This document shows, piece by piece, positions 29,080 to 36,428 of a stretch of 64,000 bases of DNA. Positions within the stretch are counted from its first letter, which is position 1. Every line of letters starts with the position of its first letter. This DNA is from Trueperella pyogenes (GTDB taxonomy: Bacteria > Actinomycetota > Actinomycetes > Actinomycetales > Actinomycetaceae). The notes under the pieces were generated by a model that saw only the letters and a program-made list of their open reading frames with translations, made no database searches and was not told where the DNA came from. The position numbers were made by a program, and so were the translations under genes. The stretch covers positions 62,001 to 126,000 of the forward strand of contig NZ_JVLH01000003.1 of NCBI RefSeq assembly GCF_001070855.1, given 5' to 3'.

Positions 29080-29382
29080 TCAGCCAAATACGATGGAACT
29101 TAGTCTACCGAATAGGAAATCAAGAATTCCAGTGAAAGCCATAACTGCGGCAACAAACACAATCACGACGATGAAGTAGGTCCAAGTCTCTGATCCGCTG
29201 GGATAAACAACTTTCTTCATCTCAGCGACAACCTGAGAGACGAAGATCACCATGCGCTTGAAGATATTCGGACGCTTTTCCTGGGTCTTCTCAGAGGAGG
29301 AAGCTTTACGAGAGCGCGTTGCACCGCTCTTTGTGCGATCCGCCTTGGGCGATTCGTCACGGCGAGCCTGGGATCCGCTCAT
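29080..29382 (-). CDS. secE: Preprotein translocase subunit SecE
   Basis: 100 residues. A charged Ser/Lys/Arg-rich N-terminus (about 45 residues) leads to the SecE core FVSQVVAEMKKVVYPSGSET and one membrane helix (TYFIVVIVFVAAVMAFTGIL). SecE clamps SecY in the export channel. The open frame reaches into tRNA-Trp, but GGAGGAAC before ATG 29382 marks the real start. It sits in the usual tRNA-Trp-secE-nusG order. Confidence 0.95.
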   Translation of the reverse strand: MSGSQARRDESPKADRTKSGATRSRKASSSEKTQEKRPNIFKRMVIFVSQVVAEMKKVVYPSGSETWTYFIVVIVFVAAVMAFTGILDFLFGRLSSIVFG

Positions 29383-29412
29383 CGTTCCTCCAATAGTTCT
29401 GCACCTAAGTGG

Positions 29413-29485
29413 CAGGGCAGGCGGGACTCGAACCCACAACCGCCGGTTTTGGAGACCGGTGCGCTACCAATTGCGCCACTGCCCT
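29413..29485 (-). tRNA. tRNA-Trp (anticodon CCA)
   Basis: 73-base cloverleaf: acceptor AGGGCAG / CTGCCCT, anticodon stem CCGGT / ACCGG around loop CTCCAAA (anticodon CCA), T-arm GTGGGTTCGAGTCCCGC, and discriminator G as expected for tRNA-Trp. It lies directly before secE, its common place in Actinobacteria. Confidence 0.97.
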
Positions 29486-29617
29486 ACTGCAACTCTTTAA
29501 AAAGTGTTGCCTGGTTGAGTTTAGGGGAGAACGCGCCCCATGTCCAACTCATCCGCGTGACAATCCCTCACAGAAGCTCAAATTGTGACTCAGACCAATA
29601 AATGACTGTGGCCATGT

Positions 29618-29623
29618 CACAAT
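29618..29623 (+). promoter_or_regulatory. -10 box of a leaderless aminotransferase promoter
   Basis: CACAAT within TGTCACAAT, six bases before the GTG at 29630. The same TGTCACAAT precedes the hydrolase gene at 30980 at identical spacing. Confidence 0.5.
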
Positions 29624-29629
29624 ACTGAT

Positions 29630-30844
29630 GTGGATACTCAATCAGCTTCGCGTATCTCAACGCGCTTCGCCAATATCACCCCATCTGCGACCCTTGCAGT
29701 CGACGCTAAGGCTAAGGCACTGAAGGCACAGGGGCGTCCCGTTGTTGGTTTCGGCGCCGGAGAGCCGGACTTTGCTACCCCCGATTACATTGTCGAGGCG
29801 GCGCTCGAAGCAGCACGCAACCCCGCGATGTACCGCTACACCCCGGCCTCGGGCCTTCCCGCACTCAAGGAAGCAATCGCCCACAAGACACTTCGCGATT
29901 CAGGTTACGAGGTCAGCCCCGACCAGGTTTTGGTAACCAACGGTGGAAAGCAGGCGGTTTTCCAGGCCTTCGCCTCGCTGCTGAACCCCGGAGACGAGGC
30001 CATCCTCCCCACCCCCTACTGGACCACCTACCCCGAGGTCATCAAGCTCGCGGGCGCGACCCCGGTGGAAGTTTTCGCGGGTGCCGACCAGGACTACAAG
30101 GTCACCGTTGACCAGCTCGAAGCCGCGCATACCCCTCACACCAAGCTTCTTCTTCTATGCTCGCCCTCTAACCCGACAGGCGCTGTTTATACTCCCGCTG
30201 AGCTGACAGCCATCGGTCAGTGGGCACTCCAGCACGGCGTGTGGGTGATTACCGATGAGATCTACGAGCACCTGCTCTACGACGGTGCGCAGAGTGCGCA
30301 CATCGTCAATTTGGTCCCCGAACTTGCCGACCAAACCATTGTGTTGAACGGTGTCGCGAAGACCTACGCGATGACCGGTTGGCGTGTGGGATGGATGATC
30401 GGTCCTCACGACGTGATCCGTGCAGCGACCTCCTTCCAATCGCACCTGACGTCGAATGTCAACAACATTGCTCAGTGCGCGGCAATCGCCGCCCTCAATG
30501 GACCACTGGATGTCGTTGAACACATGCGCCAAGCATTCGATCGTCGTCGCCAGACCATGGTGAAGATGCTTCGCGAAATCGACGGGCTCCAGGTTCCCAC
30601 ACCTAAGGGCGCCTTCTACGCATACCCGGCGGTCACGGATCTTCTTGGTCGAGAGATTCGCGGGAAGGTCCCAACCACTTCCGCCGAATTGGCCGACCTG
30701 ATCTTGGATGAGGTCGAGGTCGCAGTCGTTCCGGGCGAGGCCTTCGGCCCCTCTGGTTTTATTCGCCTGTCCTATGCCTTGGCAGACGAGGACCTTGTTG
30801 AGGGCGTTGGCCGTATCCAGGAACTTCTGGCAGAAGCTCACTGA
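29630..30844 (+). CDS. Class I/II pyridoxal-phosphate aminotransferase (aspartate type)
   Basis: 404 residues of the fold I aminotransferase family. The PLP lysine is in [16 protein letters not shown] near residue 243, with the substrate-carboxylate Arg near the end (GFIRLSYA) and the PLP-binding NPTGAVY and GGKQAVF blocks. The pattern matches bacterial subgroup Ib aspartate/prephenate aminotransferases (AspB/AspC-like), so transfer between aspartate or aromatic amino acids and 2-oxoglutarate is the expected reaction; exact substrate choice cannot be read. GTG 29630 has no Shine-Dalgarno but a CACAAT six bases upstream. The terminator at 30871 closes the transcript. Confidence 0.93.
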   Translation: MDTQSASRISTRFANITPSATLAVDAKAKALKAQGRPVVGFGAGEPDFATPDYIVEAALEAARNPAMYRYTPASGLPALKEAIAHKTLRDSGYEVSPDQVLVTNGGKQAVFQAFASLLNPGDEAILPTPYWTTYPEVIKLAGATPVEVFAGADQDYKVTVDQLEAAHTPHTKLLLLCSPSNPTGAVYTPAELTAIGQWALQHGVWVITDEIYEHLLYDGAQSAHIVNLVPELADQTIVLNGVAKTYAMTGWRVGWMIGPHDVIRAATSFQSHLTSNVNNIAQCAAIAALNGPLDVVEHMRQAFDRRRQTMVKMLREIDGLQVPTPKGAFYAYPAVTDLLGREIRGKVPTTSAELADLILDEVEVAVVPGEAFGPSGFIRLSYALADEDLVEGVGRIQELLAEAH

Positions 30845-30870
30845 TACAGCCGAATACAAAACTTCAATAC

Positions 30871-30910
30871 ACCCGGGCGGTAGCGATGCAGTGCTACCGC
30901 CCGGGTTTTT
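30871..30910 (+). terminator. Rho-independent terminator after the aminotransferase
   Basis: ACCCGGGCGGTAGC (30871-30884), eight-base loop, GCTACCGCCCGGGT (30893-30906) and a T-run. A textbook intrinsic terminator. Confidence 0.95.
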
Positions 30911-30967
30911 CTTACTCCGCGTCAATAAATACCCCAATAACGCTATCCAAAATGGAGCTTGAGCTGT

Positions 30968-30973
30968 CACAAT
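30968..30973 (+). promoter_or_regulatory. -10 box of a leaderless hydrolase promoter
   Basis: CACAAT in TGTCACAAT, six bases before ATG 30980. No Shine-Dalgarno is visible. Confidence 0.5.
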
Positions 30974-30979
30974 TGACAT

Positions 30980-31789
30980 ATGGACCTTTCGACGCGGCGA
31001 ACACACCTCGACCAACCCAATGGACACGTCCTTGTCGCCCACGGTTATGGCGAGCATTCGGGACGTTTTGAAGGGCTGGTCAATGCGCTTCTCCAGGCTG
31101 GCTACGATGTGTCAACCTACGACCACTACGGTCATGGCACTTCTCCAGGTCCGCGCGCCCAGGTCGACGTCGGTCTACTGATCAAGGACCACATCGCTGC
31201 TCGCCAAGAGGCTCTTCACAATTCACGCTGCGATGAATTGATCCTCTTTGGGCATTCAATGGGTGGTTTGATTAGCGCTGCTTCTGCGCTGATCTACCGC
31301 AAGGATCTGCGCTGCATGGTCCTCACCGGACCCGCTTTCATTCCACTCCCCCAGCTTCCTATGCCCGTGGTTGGCGGACTTGGGAAACTGGCTCGCTATT
31401 TGCCGGGAGTACAGGTTCCGGCAGCACAGTCCACGCCCGAGCATTCCTTGCTTTCGCGCGATCCCAGCGTCCAAGAAGCTTTCGATGCCGATCCTCTCAA
31501 CTACCACGGCGCTCCCCCGCTTCTGACGGCCTCGACCATGGTGATTCATGGCAAGAAGGCGCTTGATCATGCGGATCGCCTGACCTGCCCCACGCTGATT
31601 TTCCACGGCAGCGCTGATGAGCTCACTTCGCCGGAGGGCTCTGCAGAGTTTGTTGAGCGTGTACGTGATTCGCATCCCGACGCAGATATCCACCTGCGCG
31701 TCATCGATGGGGCTTGCCACGAAGTCTTGAATGAGCCTGAGAAGGATATGGTCCTTCGCGATCTGATCCTGTGGCTCGAGAGGCACTGA
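30980..31789 (+). CDS. Alpha/beta hydrolase, monoacylglycerol lipase-like
   Basis: 269 residues of the serine aminopeptidase S33/monoglyceride lipase family. The oxyanion loop HGYGEHSGRF near residue 21, nucleophile elbow GHSMGG near 91, acid in HGSADELTSPEG near 214 and catalytic His in GACHEVLNEPEK near 244 are all in place, so the triad is intact. It would hydrolyse monoacylglycerols or similar esters, giving glycerol that could feed glpFK; that link is inference. No signal peptide, so a cytosolic enzyme. The next gene starts within its stop codon (TGATG), so the two are coupled. Confidence 0.9.
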   Translation: MDLSTRRTHLDQPNGHVLVAHGYGEHSGRFEGLVNALLQAGYDVSTYDHYGHGTSPGPRAQVDVGLLIKDHIAARQEALHNSRCDELILFGHSMGGLISAASALIYRKDLRCMVLTGPAFIPLPQLPMPVVGGLGKLARYLPGVQVPAAQSTPEHSLLSRDPSVQEAFDADPLNYHGAPPLLTASTMVIHGKKALDHADRLTCPTLIFHGSADELTSPEGSAEFVERVRDSHPDADIHLRVIDGACHEVLNEPEKDMVLRDLILWLERH

Positions 31790-32880
31790 TGGCGTCGACG
31801 TCTATTCCCCGTCAGCCTTCTCTTACCGTTCCAGCGCCGACTCCCCCTGGGCGACGACCGCTGTCCACGCTCCCCAAAGCGCATCTTCACCTGCACTTCA
31901 CAGGCGCGATGCGTCCACAAACGCTGGTGGATATGGCGCAGGAAAAAGGTACTCGCCTTCCTCCGCACCTATTGGACTTGGACCCCTTAACCGTGCCCGC
32001 GGACGCCCGTGGCTGGTTCCGTTTCCAGCGCTCCTACGATGCCGCGCGAGCTTTGGTACGCACCGAGGCTGCGATGCGGCGGATCGTTGCCGAGGCCGCG
32101 GAAGATGATGCGGCCGAGGGCTCGCGTCGCCTCGAAATGCAGGTCGACCCCACGTCTTATGCGCCTTGGGTTGGCGGGATTACTCCCGCTTTGGAGATCA
32201 TCATTGACGAGGCGATCGCTGCGGGGAAGCGCACGGGCGTCGAAGTTGCATTGATCGTTGCGGCCTCGCGAATTCGCCATCCCCTTGATGCGCGCACGCT
32301 TGCTCGTCTGGCAGTTCAGTATGCCGGTGATGGGCCCGGACAGGTTGTGGGCTTTGGTCTGTCCAATGATGAGCGCGTTGGAGATACCTCGGCTTTTGCG
32401 CCCGCCTTCCGTATTGCCCGCGAGGGCGGTTTGGCCTCGGTTCCTCACGGCGGTGAGCTTTTGGGCCCGGAGTCTGTGATGAATGTTGTTTCAGCCCTGC
32501 ACCCGACGCGTTTGGGTCACGGCGTGCGCACCAGTGAAGATCCCGATTTGCTGCAGCGTTTGATTGACGCGGATATTTCTTTCGAGGTGTGTCCGACCTC
32601 GAATATTCACTTGGGGGTCTTCCCAGATTTTGCGTCGGTTCCGCTCATGCGCTTTATCGAGGCCGGCGCGCGCGTTGCTCTTTCGGCTGACGACCCCTTG
32701 CTATTCCATTCGCGCGTGGTTGCCCAGTACGAGGCCGCGCGCGATGTTTTCGGGCTCTCTGACGCACAGCTGGCAGATTTGGCCCGTCAGTCCATCGATG
32801 CTTCTTTGGCTAGTGAGGCCTCGAAACGCGTGTGGAAAGCGGAAATCGATCAGTGGCTTGCAGCCCCACCCGCGGTCTAA
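31789..32880 (+). CDS. Adenosine deaminase family protein
   Basis: 363 residues of the metal-dependent adenosine/AMP deaminase amidohydrolase barrel. Metal-site and active-site blocks are present: PKAHLHLHFTGAMRP near residue 30, HGGE near 222, RLGHGVR near 245, and SADDPLLF near 302, close to the NTDDP motif of adenosine deaminases. The usual reaction is adenosine to inosine; related branches deaminate modified purines, and this cannot be excluded. The frame opens 18 bases earlier, but ATG 31789 overlaps the hydrolase stop in TGATG and is the better start. It ends just before the XRE-MNT-HEPN promoter. Confidence 0.88.
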   Translation: MASTSIPRQPSLTVPAPTPPGRRPLSTLPKAHLHLHFTGAMRPQTLVDMAQEKGTRLPPHLLDLDPLTVPADARGWFRFQRSYDAARALVRTEAAMRRIVAEAAEDDAAEGSRRLEMQVDPTSYAPWVGGITPALEIIIDEAIAAGKRTGVEVALIVAASRIRHPLDARTLARLAVQYAGDGPGQVVGFGLSNDERVGDTSAFAPAFRIAREGGLASVPHGGELLGPESVMNVVSALHPTRLGHGVRTSEDPDLLQRLIDADISFEVCPTSNIHLGVFPDFASVPLMRFIEAGARVALSADDPLLFHSRVVAQYEAARDVFGLSDAQLADLARQSIDASLASEASKRVWKAEIDQWLAAPPAV

Positions 32881-32889
32881 GCATCTCTC

Positions 32890-32923
32890 TTCACCAATAG
32901 TGCACGCGTGCACTATCATGCAC
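32890..32923 (+). promoter_or_regulatory. Promoter and 20-bp palindromic operator of the XRE-MNT-HEPN gene
   Basis: ATAGTGCACG followed by CGTGCACTAT makes a 20-base perfect palindrome at 32897-32916. It fills the gap between TTCACC (32890-32895, -35-like) and TATCAT (32914-32919, -10), which are 18 bases apart. A third TGCAC lies at 32919-32923. The -10 ends six bases before ATG 32926, so the mRNA would be leaderless and binding of the XRE domain would block polymerase. Autorepression is inference. Confidence 0.72.
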
Positions 32924-32925
32924 TT

Positions 32926-33789
32926 ATGACGCGTTTTAATCGGGAGGACGCACCATCGCTTGTGCGCGAAGCACGCACTGATGCTTCGCTTACACAGGCT
33001 GAACTAGCGGGGATGACCGGAATGAGCCAGTCGACCCTCGCACAAATCGAGGCTGGGAAACGTGCTGTATCCGCCGAGCTTCTAGAGAAAATTCTTCGCG
33101 CTGCCGACTATCGTCCTTCCCTGCCACTAGCCCGCTACGCACCCTCCATCAGCCGCTACGCCATGGAACAGGGGCTAGACTCCCTCCGCGTCTTTGGTTC
33201 CATCGCTCAGGGAACGGACGGCTTTGAATCAGATATTGATCTGATCGGTACTCCCACCCGCGAGCTGTCACTGTTTGAGCTGGCAGATATCGCCTCGTTT
33301 ACAAGCGAACTCACGGGATTTCCTACCGAAGTTCACGCGGATACACAAGTACCCGAGGCCCTGCGGAACATCATTGACGAAGCGGTACCACTGAGCGCCC
33401 CTGCGTCTTTCACGCCTCGGCCACGCGCGTCGAAAAGGCATACACCCAGCTTCGACGTCGATAACTTCTTACACGAACTTGATGTCATCACCCGACGCGT
33501 CGAACGGGTTGCTGCTGTCTCTGCCGAGGCCTTCAACGCCGATTGCCCTGAATACGACTCGGCGTGCATGGTGATCATCCGACTGGCCGGTTTCCTGGAG
33601 CGTGAGGAATACGCGCCATACATGAAGACCCTCACCTTGGTCGAGAAGCGCGCGCTGCGGACGACTCGGAACATCGCGGCGCGTTCGGGGTACCAAAGCA
33701 TGGATGACAAACTTCTGTGGACGGCCGTTACCCGCAATGTTCCCGATATGATCGAACGCCTGCGCACCGCGGTTCAGGCAGATAGATAA
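32926..33789 (+). CDS. Single-chain XRE-MNT-HEPN protein (fused antitoxin/toxin-like)
   Basis: 287 residues in three parts. Residues 10-65 are an XRE helix-turn-helix (SLTQAELAGMTGMSQSTLAQ). Residues 85-158 are a minimal nucleotidyltransferase of the MntA type: GS at 91-92, ten residues, then D103-I-D105, the GSX10DXD motif. Residues 178-287 follow the HepT/DUF86 HEPN pattern (FLHELDVITRRVERV, YDSACMVIIRLAGFLE, then the motif helix and LWTAVTRNVPDMIERL). HepT has R-x4-H at the active site; here it reads RNIAAR (248-253), so the His is Arg. In known systems MntA and HepT are separate antitoxin and toxin proteins. An upstream GTG at 32908 is in frame but lies inside the palindrome, so ATG 32926 is preferred. 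Role in defence or regulation is inferred. Confidence 0.75.
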   Translation: MTRFNREDAPSLVREARTDASLTQAELAGMTGMSQSTLAQIEAGKRAVSAELLEKILRAADYRPSLPLARYAPSISRYAMEQGLDSLRVFGSIAQGTDGFESDIDLIGTPTRELSLFELADIASFTSELTGFPTEVHADTQVPEALRNIIDEAVPLSAPASFTPRPRASKRHTPSFDVDNFLHELDVITRRVERVAAVSAEAFNADCPEYDSACMVIIRLAGFLEREEYAPYMKTLTLVEKRALRTTRNIAARSGYQSMDDKLLWTAVTRNVPDMIERLRTAVQADR

Positions 33790-33841
33790 CAGCCTCGCAG
33801 GCAAATTAATAGCCGGTTCACAAGGTTGACGAAGATCCGCG

Positions 33842-33973
33842 TTACCACTCAATGCCGATGGCAACAGGCTCAGGAACAAGAGTCACGCCATAGGTATCAA
33901 AGACACGCCCGCGCACTGCGCGCGCCAAGGCCTCGATGTCTGCACCGCTTGCACCACCGCGGTTTGTTAGCGC
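33842..33973 (-). pseudogene. Detached 3' end of murB
   Basis: On the minus strand this codes for [18 protein letters not shown] and onward to [12 protein letters not shown], then TAA. It matches the last 43 codons of the intact murB (35334-35462) at 122 of 129 bases, mostly with silent differences, and ends one codon earlier (no final Glu). Only the C-terminal piece is present. An in-frame ATG (33989-33991 region, MIKEIRAL) precedes it, but a 49-residue fragment has no plausible function alone. Confidence 0.85.
33845..33973. repeat. Direct repeat, copy A (murB 3' end)
   Basis: 129 bases, in the same orientation as copy B at 35334-35462, with seven mismatches. Identity stops sharply at the GCGC on the inner-gene side. 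The two copies bracket an AT-rich segment of about 1.36 kb. Confidence 0.9.
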
Positions 33974-34097
33974 ACGAATCTCCTTGATCATAAAGGTCTG
34001 TACTTCAGCTGGAAATTATCCATCCTAAAACAGCACTCCACGCGATCCATCAAAAACGCAACCACCTAACTCTTAGCAAAACTTGTTTTTAGGGTGA
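33974..34097. other. AT-rich gap inside the island, no gene seen
   Basis: The 124 bases between the murB fragment and the membrane-protein stop are clearly richer in A and T than the surroundings. I see no ORF, hairpin terminator or tRNA here. Confidence 0.6.
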
Positions 34098-35318
34098 CTA
34101 TTGTTTTCGCAACACATACAAACGATATCCAAGAGGCACTAAAAACATTAACAGCACAATTACGCACAGCAGAGTATCGAACCAAACATCCCAGTGTTCT
34201 AGCACGCCACTAAGCACACGTTGATTCGCAGGTATCAAACTCTCACAATTACGCACAGCGATAACGTAACGCTCACAACCTCCATCAAGGCATTCATCCA
34301 CAAGGAGCTTTGCGGTCTCATGATCTTCGCAGCTATCTACGCCTGCAACTGAGTACAAAGCAAGATACCAGTCAAGTAGACGTTGGGGGGTAACCTTCGC
34401 GATGTCAAGAATCACCCGAATAGACACACTAAAGAAAAATGTTGGGATCATAACTGCAAACAGGTAGTTCTTCGAATTTACAATGCGTAATATTCCCCCC
34501 ACACACCCCAGGACTAACCCAACAAAGGCTCCAATACCGGCGGCATTCAGTAAGAGGCTATTCGAAAATGGGATTGTAGAATCCCCCCCTCCCCCACCTC
34601 CGAAAATAAGCGTCCATACCGGTGAGATCAGAATATAAAGTGTTGCAATAGCGGCACTATAACCCGAACAATCCACTAGACAGCGAAACGAGCCAAATAA
34701 GTTAAGTGAAACGCTAATAATACCAAAAAATTTTAGCGCGGCGAACGCTGCAGCTGTAATTAAATAAGCAAAAGCAACTAGCGCAGAAGAAAACAGAAAG
34801 AAATTCCGCAGGATCCAAACCCAAAGGTTAAGGTTTTTATTTTGGTTCAAAAAAAGAAATAATAGGAATTGTTTAAAAGCGACAATTAAGCCGAATGCAA
34901 CGACGAAAAACAGCACCCGAGAGATTTTAAATTTGGAAGTGATTATCATGTCGTTCAAAGAGCCAGGAGGGAAAAATACCGAGATTCCACTTTTGACTTT
35001 AATTCTTGTCCTTTGAACTAGGTCCGCTCGACCATAAGATAGCGAATATATTGCTCTCCGGACACTAATATCAATCCAATTCCGACCAAATGCTACACAG
35101 AAGGAAAGCAGGAACACACCCCAAAAAAGATACCGTTGCCAATATGGGTTAGCCTGTTTCAGCAGAGCACCCCCGATAAAGATCGAGATTAAAGCTGACC
35201 ATGAAACAACGATTGCTAATCCCCCATACTTTCGGGGGGATTTCGATAATTTCCAGTAAGTAATGCCAACGGCCACTGCAATAACAAAGCCGATAATAGA
35301 AGGCAAGGCGACGAACAT
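34098..35318 (-). CDS. Unrecognised polytopic membrane protein in an AT-rich island
   Basis: About 406 residues with eight or nine hydrophobic segments (for example near 3-22, 38-57, 65-80, 128-155, 165-205, 225-240, 255-280, 290-315 and a last one near 378-400). I recognise no family. Two marks stand out: a run of glycines near residue 244 coded by a C-tract (seven Cs, T, five Cs on the plus strand), and a hydrophilic loop before the last helix holding four cysteines spaced C-x12-C-x4-C-x9-C, which could form disulphides outside the cell. Base composition and codon use are AT-rich, unlike all neighbours, so recent transfer is likely. TTG 35324 and ATG 35318 are possible starts, only 4-10 bases after the murB stop, so it is probably co-transcribed with murB. 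Confidence 0.7.
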   Translation of the reverse strand: MFVALPSIIGFVIAVAVGITYWKLSKSPRKYGGLAIVVSWSALISIFIGGALLKQANPYWQRYLFWGVFLLSFCVAFGRNWIDISVRRAIYSLSYGRADLVQRTRIKVKSGISVFFPPGSLNDMIITSKFKISRVLFFVVAFGLIVAFKQFLLFLFLNQNKNLNLWVWILRNFFLFSSALVAFAYLITAAAFAALKFFGIISVSLNLFGSFRCLVDCSGYSAAIATLYILISPVWTLIFGGGGGGDSTIPFSNSLLLNAAGIGAFVGLVLGCVGGILRIVNSKNYLFAVMIPTFFFSVSIRVILDIAKVTPQRLLDWYLALYSVAGVDSCEDHETAKLLVDECLDGGCERYVIAVRNCESLIPANQRVLSGVLEHWDVWFDTLLCVIVLLMFLVPLGYRLYVLRKQ

Positions 35319-35327
35319 TACCAAGCA

Positions 35328-36419
35328 CTACTCCCACTCAATGCCGATGGCAACAGGCTCAGGAACAAGAGTTACGCCATAGGCATCAAAGACACGCCCG
35401 CGCACAGTGCGCGCCAAGGCCTCGATGTCTGCACCACTTGCACCCCCGCGGTTTGTCAGCGCCAGCACGTGCTTGGTCGACAAGGATGCGCGAGGCGGGT
35501 CGCCGGCCTCGGGAAGATGGAAACCCTTGGAGCAGCCCGCGTGGTCGATGAGCCAAGCGGCGCTGGTTTTCACGAGCCCCTCCCCCGCCGGGAAACGAGG
35601 CGCCTCTTCTGGGAGCACGGCAGCCACGGCCTCGGGGAGGATGGGGTTGGTAAAGAAAGATCCGGCGCTCCACGTATCGTGGTCCTCCGGGTTTAGAACC
35701 ATGCCCTTCCCCGCGCGCAGCTCAAGCACGGTCGAACGGACCAGGGAAGCCTCGGCACGCTCCCCTACTTCCACTCCGAGGCGCCGCGCGAGTTCGGAGT
35801 ACATGACGGGCGCACTCAGGGATGAGCGCTCGAGGCGGAAGTCAACGCTCAACACGACCCAACGCCCCGTCGGCCCCCACACGCGACCGGGAAGACCGGG
35901 CTGGCCAATGCTGTGCTTGATCGCGGAGGAACGGTAGGCAAAACCTAGCTCAGAGGGAAGGAACCGGACGATGCGCTGCTCGAGGCGGTCGTAGGCCTCG
36001 ACGCTGTGAATTGTTTCAGCAACCTCGTGTCCGTAGGCGCCCACGTTCTGTACCGGGGATGCCCCCGCGCTTCCGGGGATCCCCGACAAGGCCTCGATAC
36101 CGGAGAGGTGTTCGTCGACGCTCCACGCAACAAAGTCATCCCAGACCGTGCCGGCCCACACGCGGACGATCACCGAGCCATCCGCATCCTCTTCAACGAT
36201 CCGTGCAATCTCTGCGCCCGGGCGCACAGCGACGACAGTTCCATCAAAAGGATCATCCGAGGCAAGCAAGTTTGATCCGCCGCCTAGGACTAGAAGCTGG
36301 CGCTGTTCCTCATCGGCCGCGCGAACGGCAGCAACCAATTCCTCACTGGAAGTCGCGCGTACAAGGCGAGAAACCTCTCCGCCCACGCGAAAGGTCGTCA
36401 ATTCAGCAAGAGTCGTCAT
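35328..36419 (-). CDS. murB: UDP-N-acetylenolpyruvoylglucosamine reductase
   Basis: 363 residues, the FAD enzyme that completes UDP-N-acetylmuramate for peptidoglycan. FAD-binding blocks are TTFRVGGEVSRLV near 7, VLGGGSNLLASD near 45 and GIPGSAGASPVQNVGAYG near 118; the catalytic Ser is in AGSFFTNP near 230 and the C-terminal Glu in LVPEPVAIG. The gene is intact, but its last 129 bases are duplicated downstream beyond the AT-rich membrane gene, so the present 3' end may be the newcomer or the native one. It starts 9 bases after the MFS gene stop region. Confidence 0.95.
   Translation of the reverse strand: MTTLAELTTFRVGGEVSRLVRATSSEELVAAVRAADEEQRQLLVLGGGSNLLASDDPFDGTVVAVRPGAEIARIVEEDADGSVIVRVWAGTVWDDFVAWSVDEHLSGIEALSGIPGSAGASPVQNVGAYGHEVAETIHSVEAYDRLEQRIVRFLPSELGFAYRSSAIKHSIGQPGLPGRVWGPTGRWVVLSVDFRLERSSLSAPVMYSELARRLGVEVGERAEASLVRSTVLELRAGKGMVLNPEDHDTWSAGSFFTNPILPEAVAAVLPEEAPRFPAGEGLVKTSAAWLIDHAGCSKGFHLPEAGDPPRASLSTKHVLALTNRGGASGADIEALARTVRGRVFDAYGVTLVPEPVAIGIEWE
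35334..35462. repeat. Direct repeat, copy B (3' end of intact murB)
   Basis: The counterpart of copy A inside the working murB gene. It covers the last 43 codons, including the Glu of LVPEP that corresponds to the conserved C-terminal Glu of MurB. Confidence 0.9.
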
Positions 36420-36428
36420 GACTCAAGA

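Noticed and set aside
28092-29135. 347-residue plus-strand frame opposite nusG
   Set aside because: Antisense of nusG with no independent support.
29080-29439. SecE start inside tRNA-Trp
   Set aside because: The first 19 codons of that frame are antisense-free tRNA and leader sequence; a strong ribosome site precedes the internal ATG 29382.
32908-32925. Upstream GTG start for the XRE-MNT-HEPN gene
   Set aside because: It lies inside the palindromic operator and ahead of the predicted transcript start.
33790-35330. Transposon or prophage origin of the AT-rich island
   Set aside because: No transposase, integrase, terminal inverted repeats or phage genes; only the murB tail repeat is seen.
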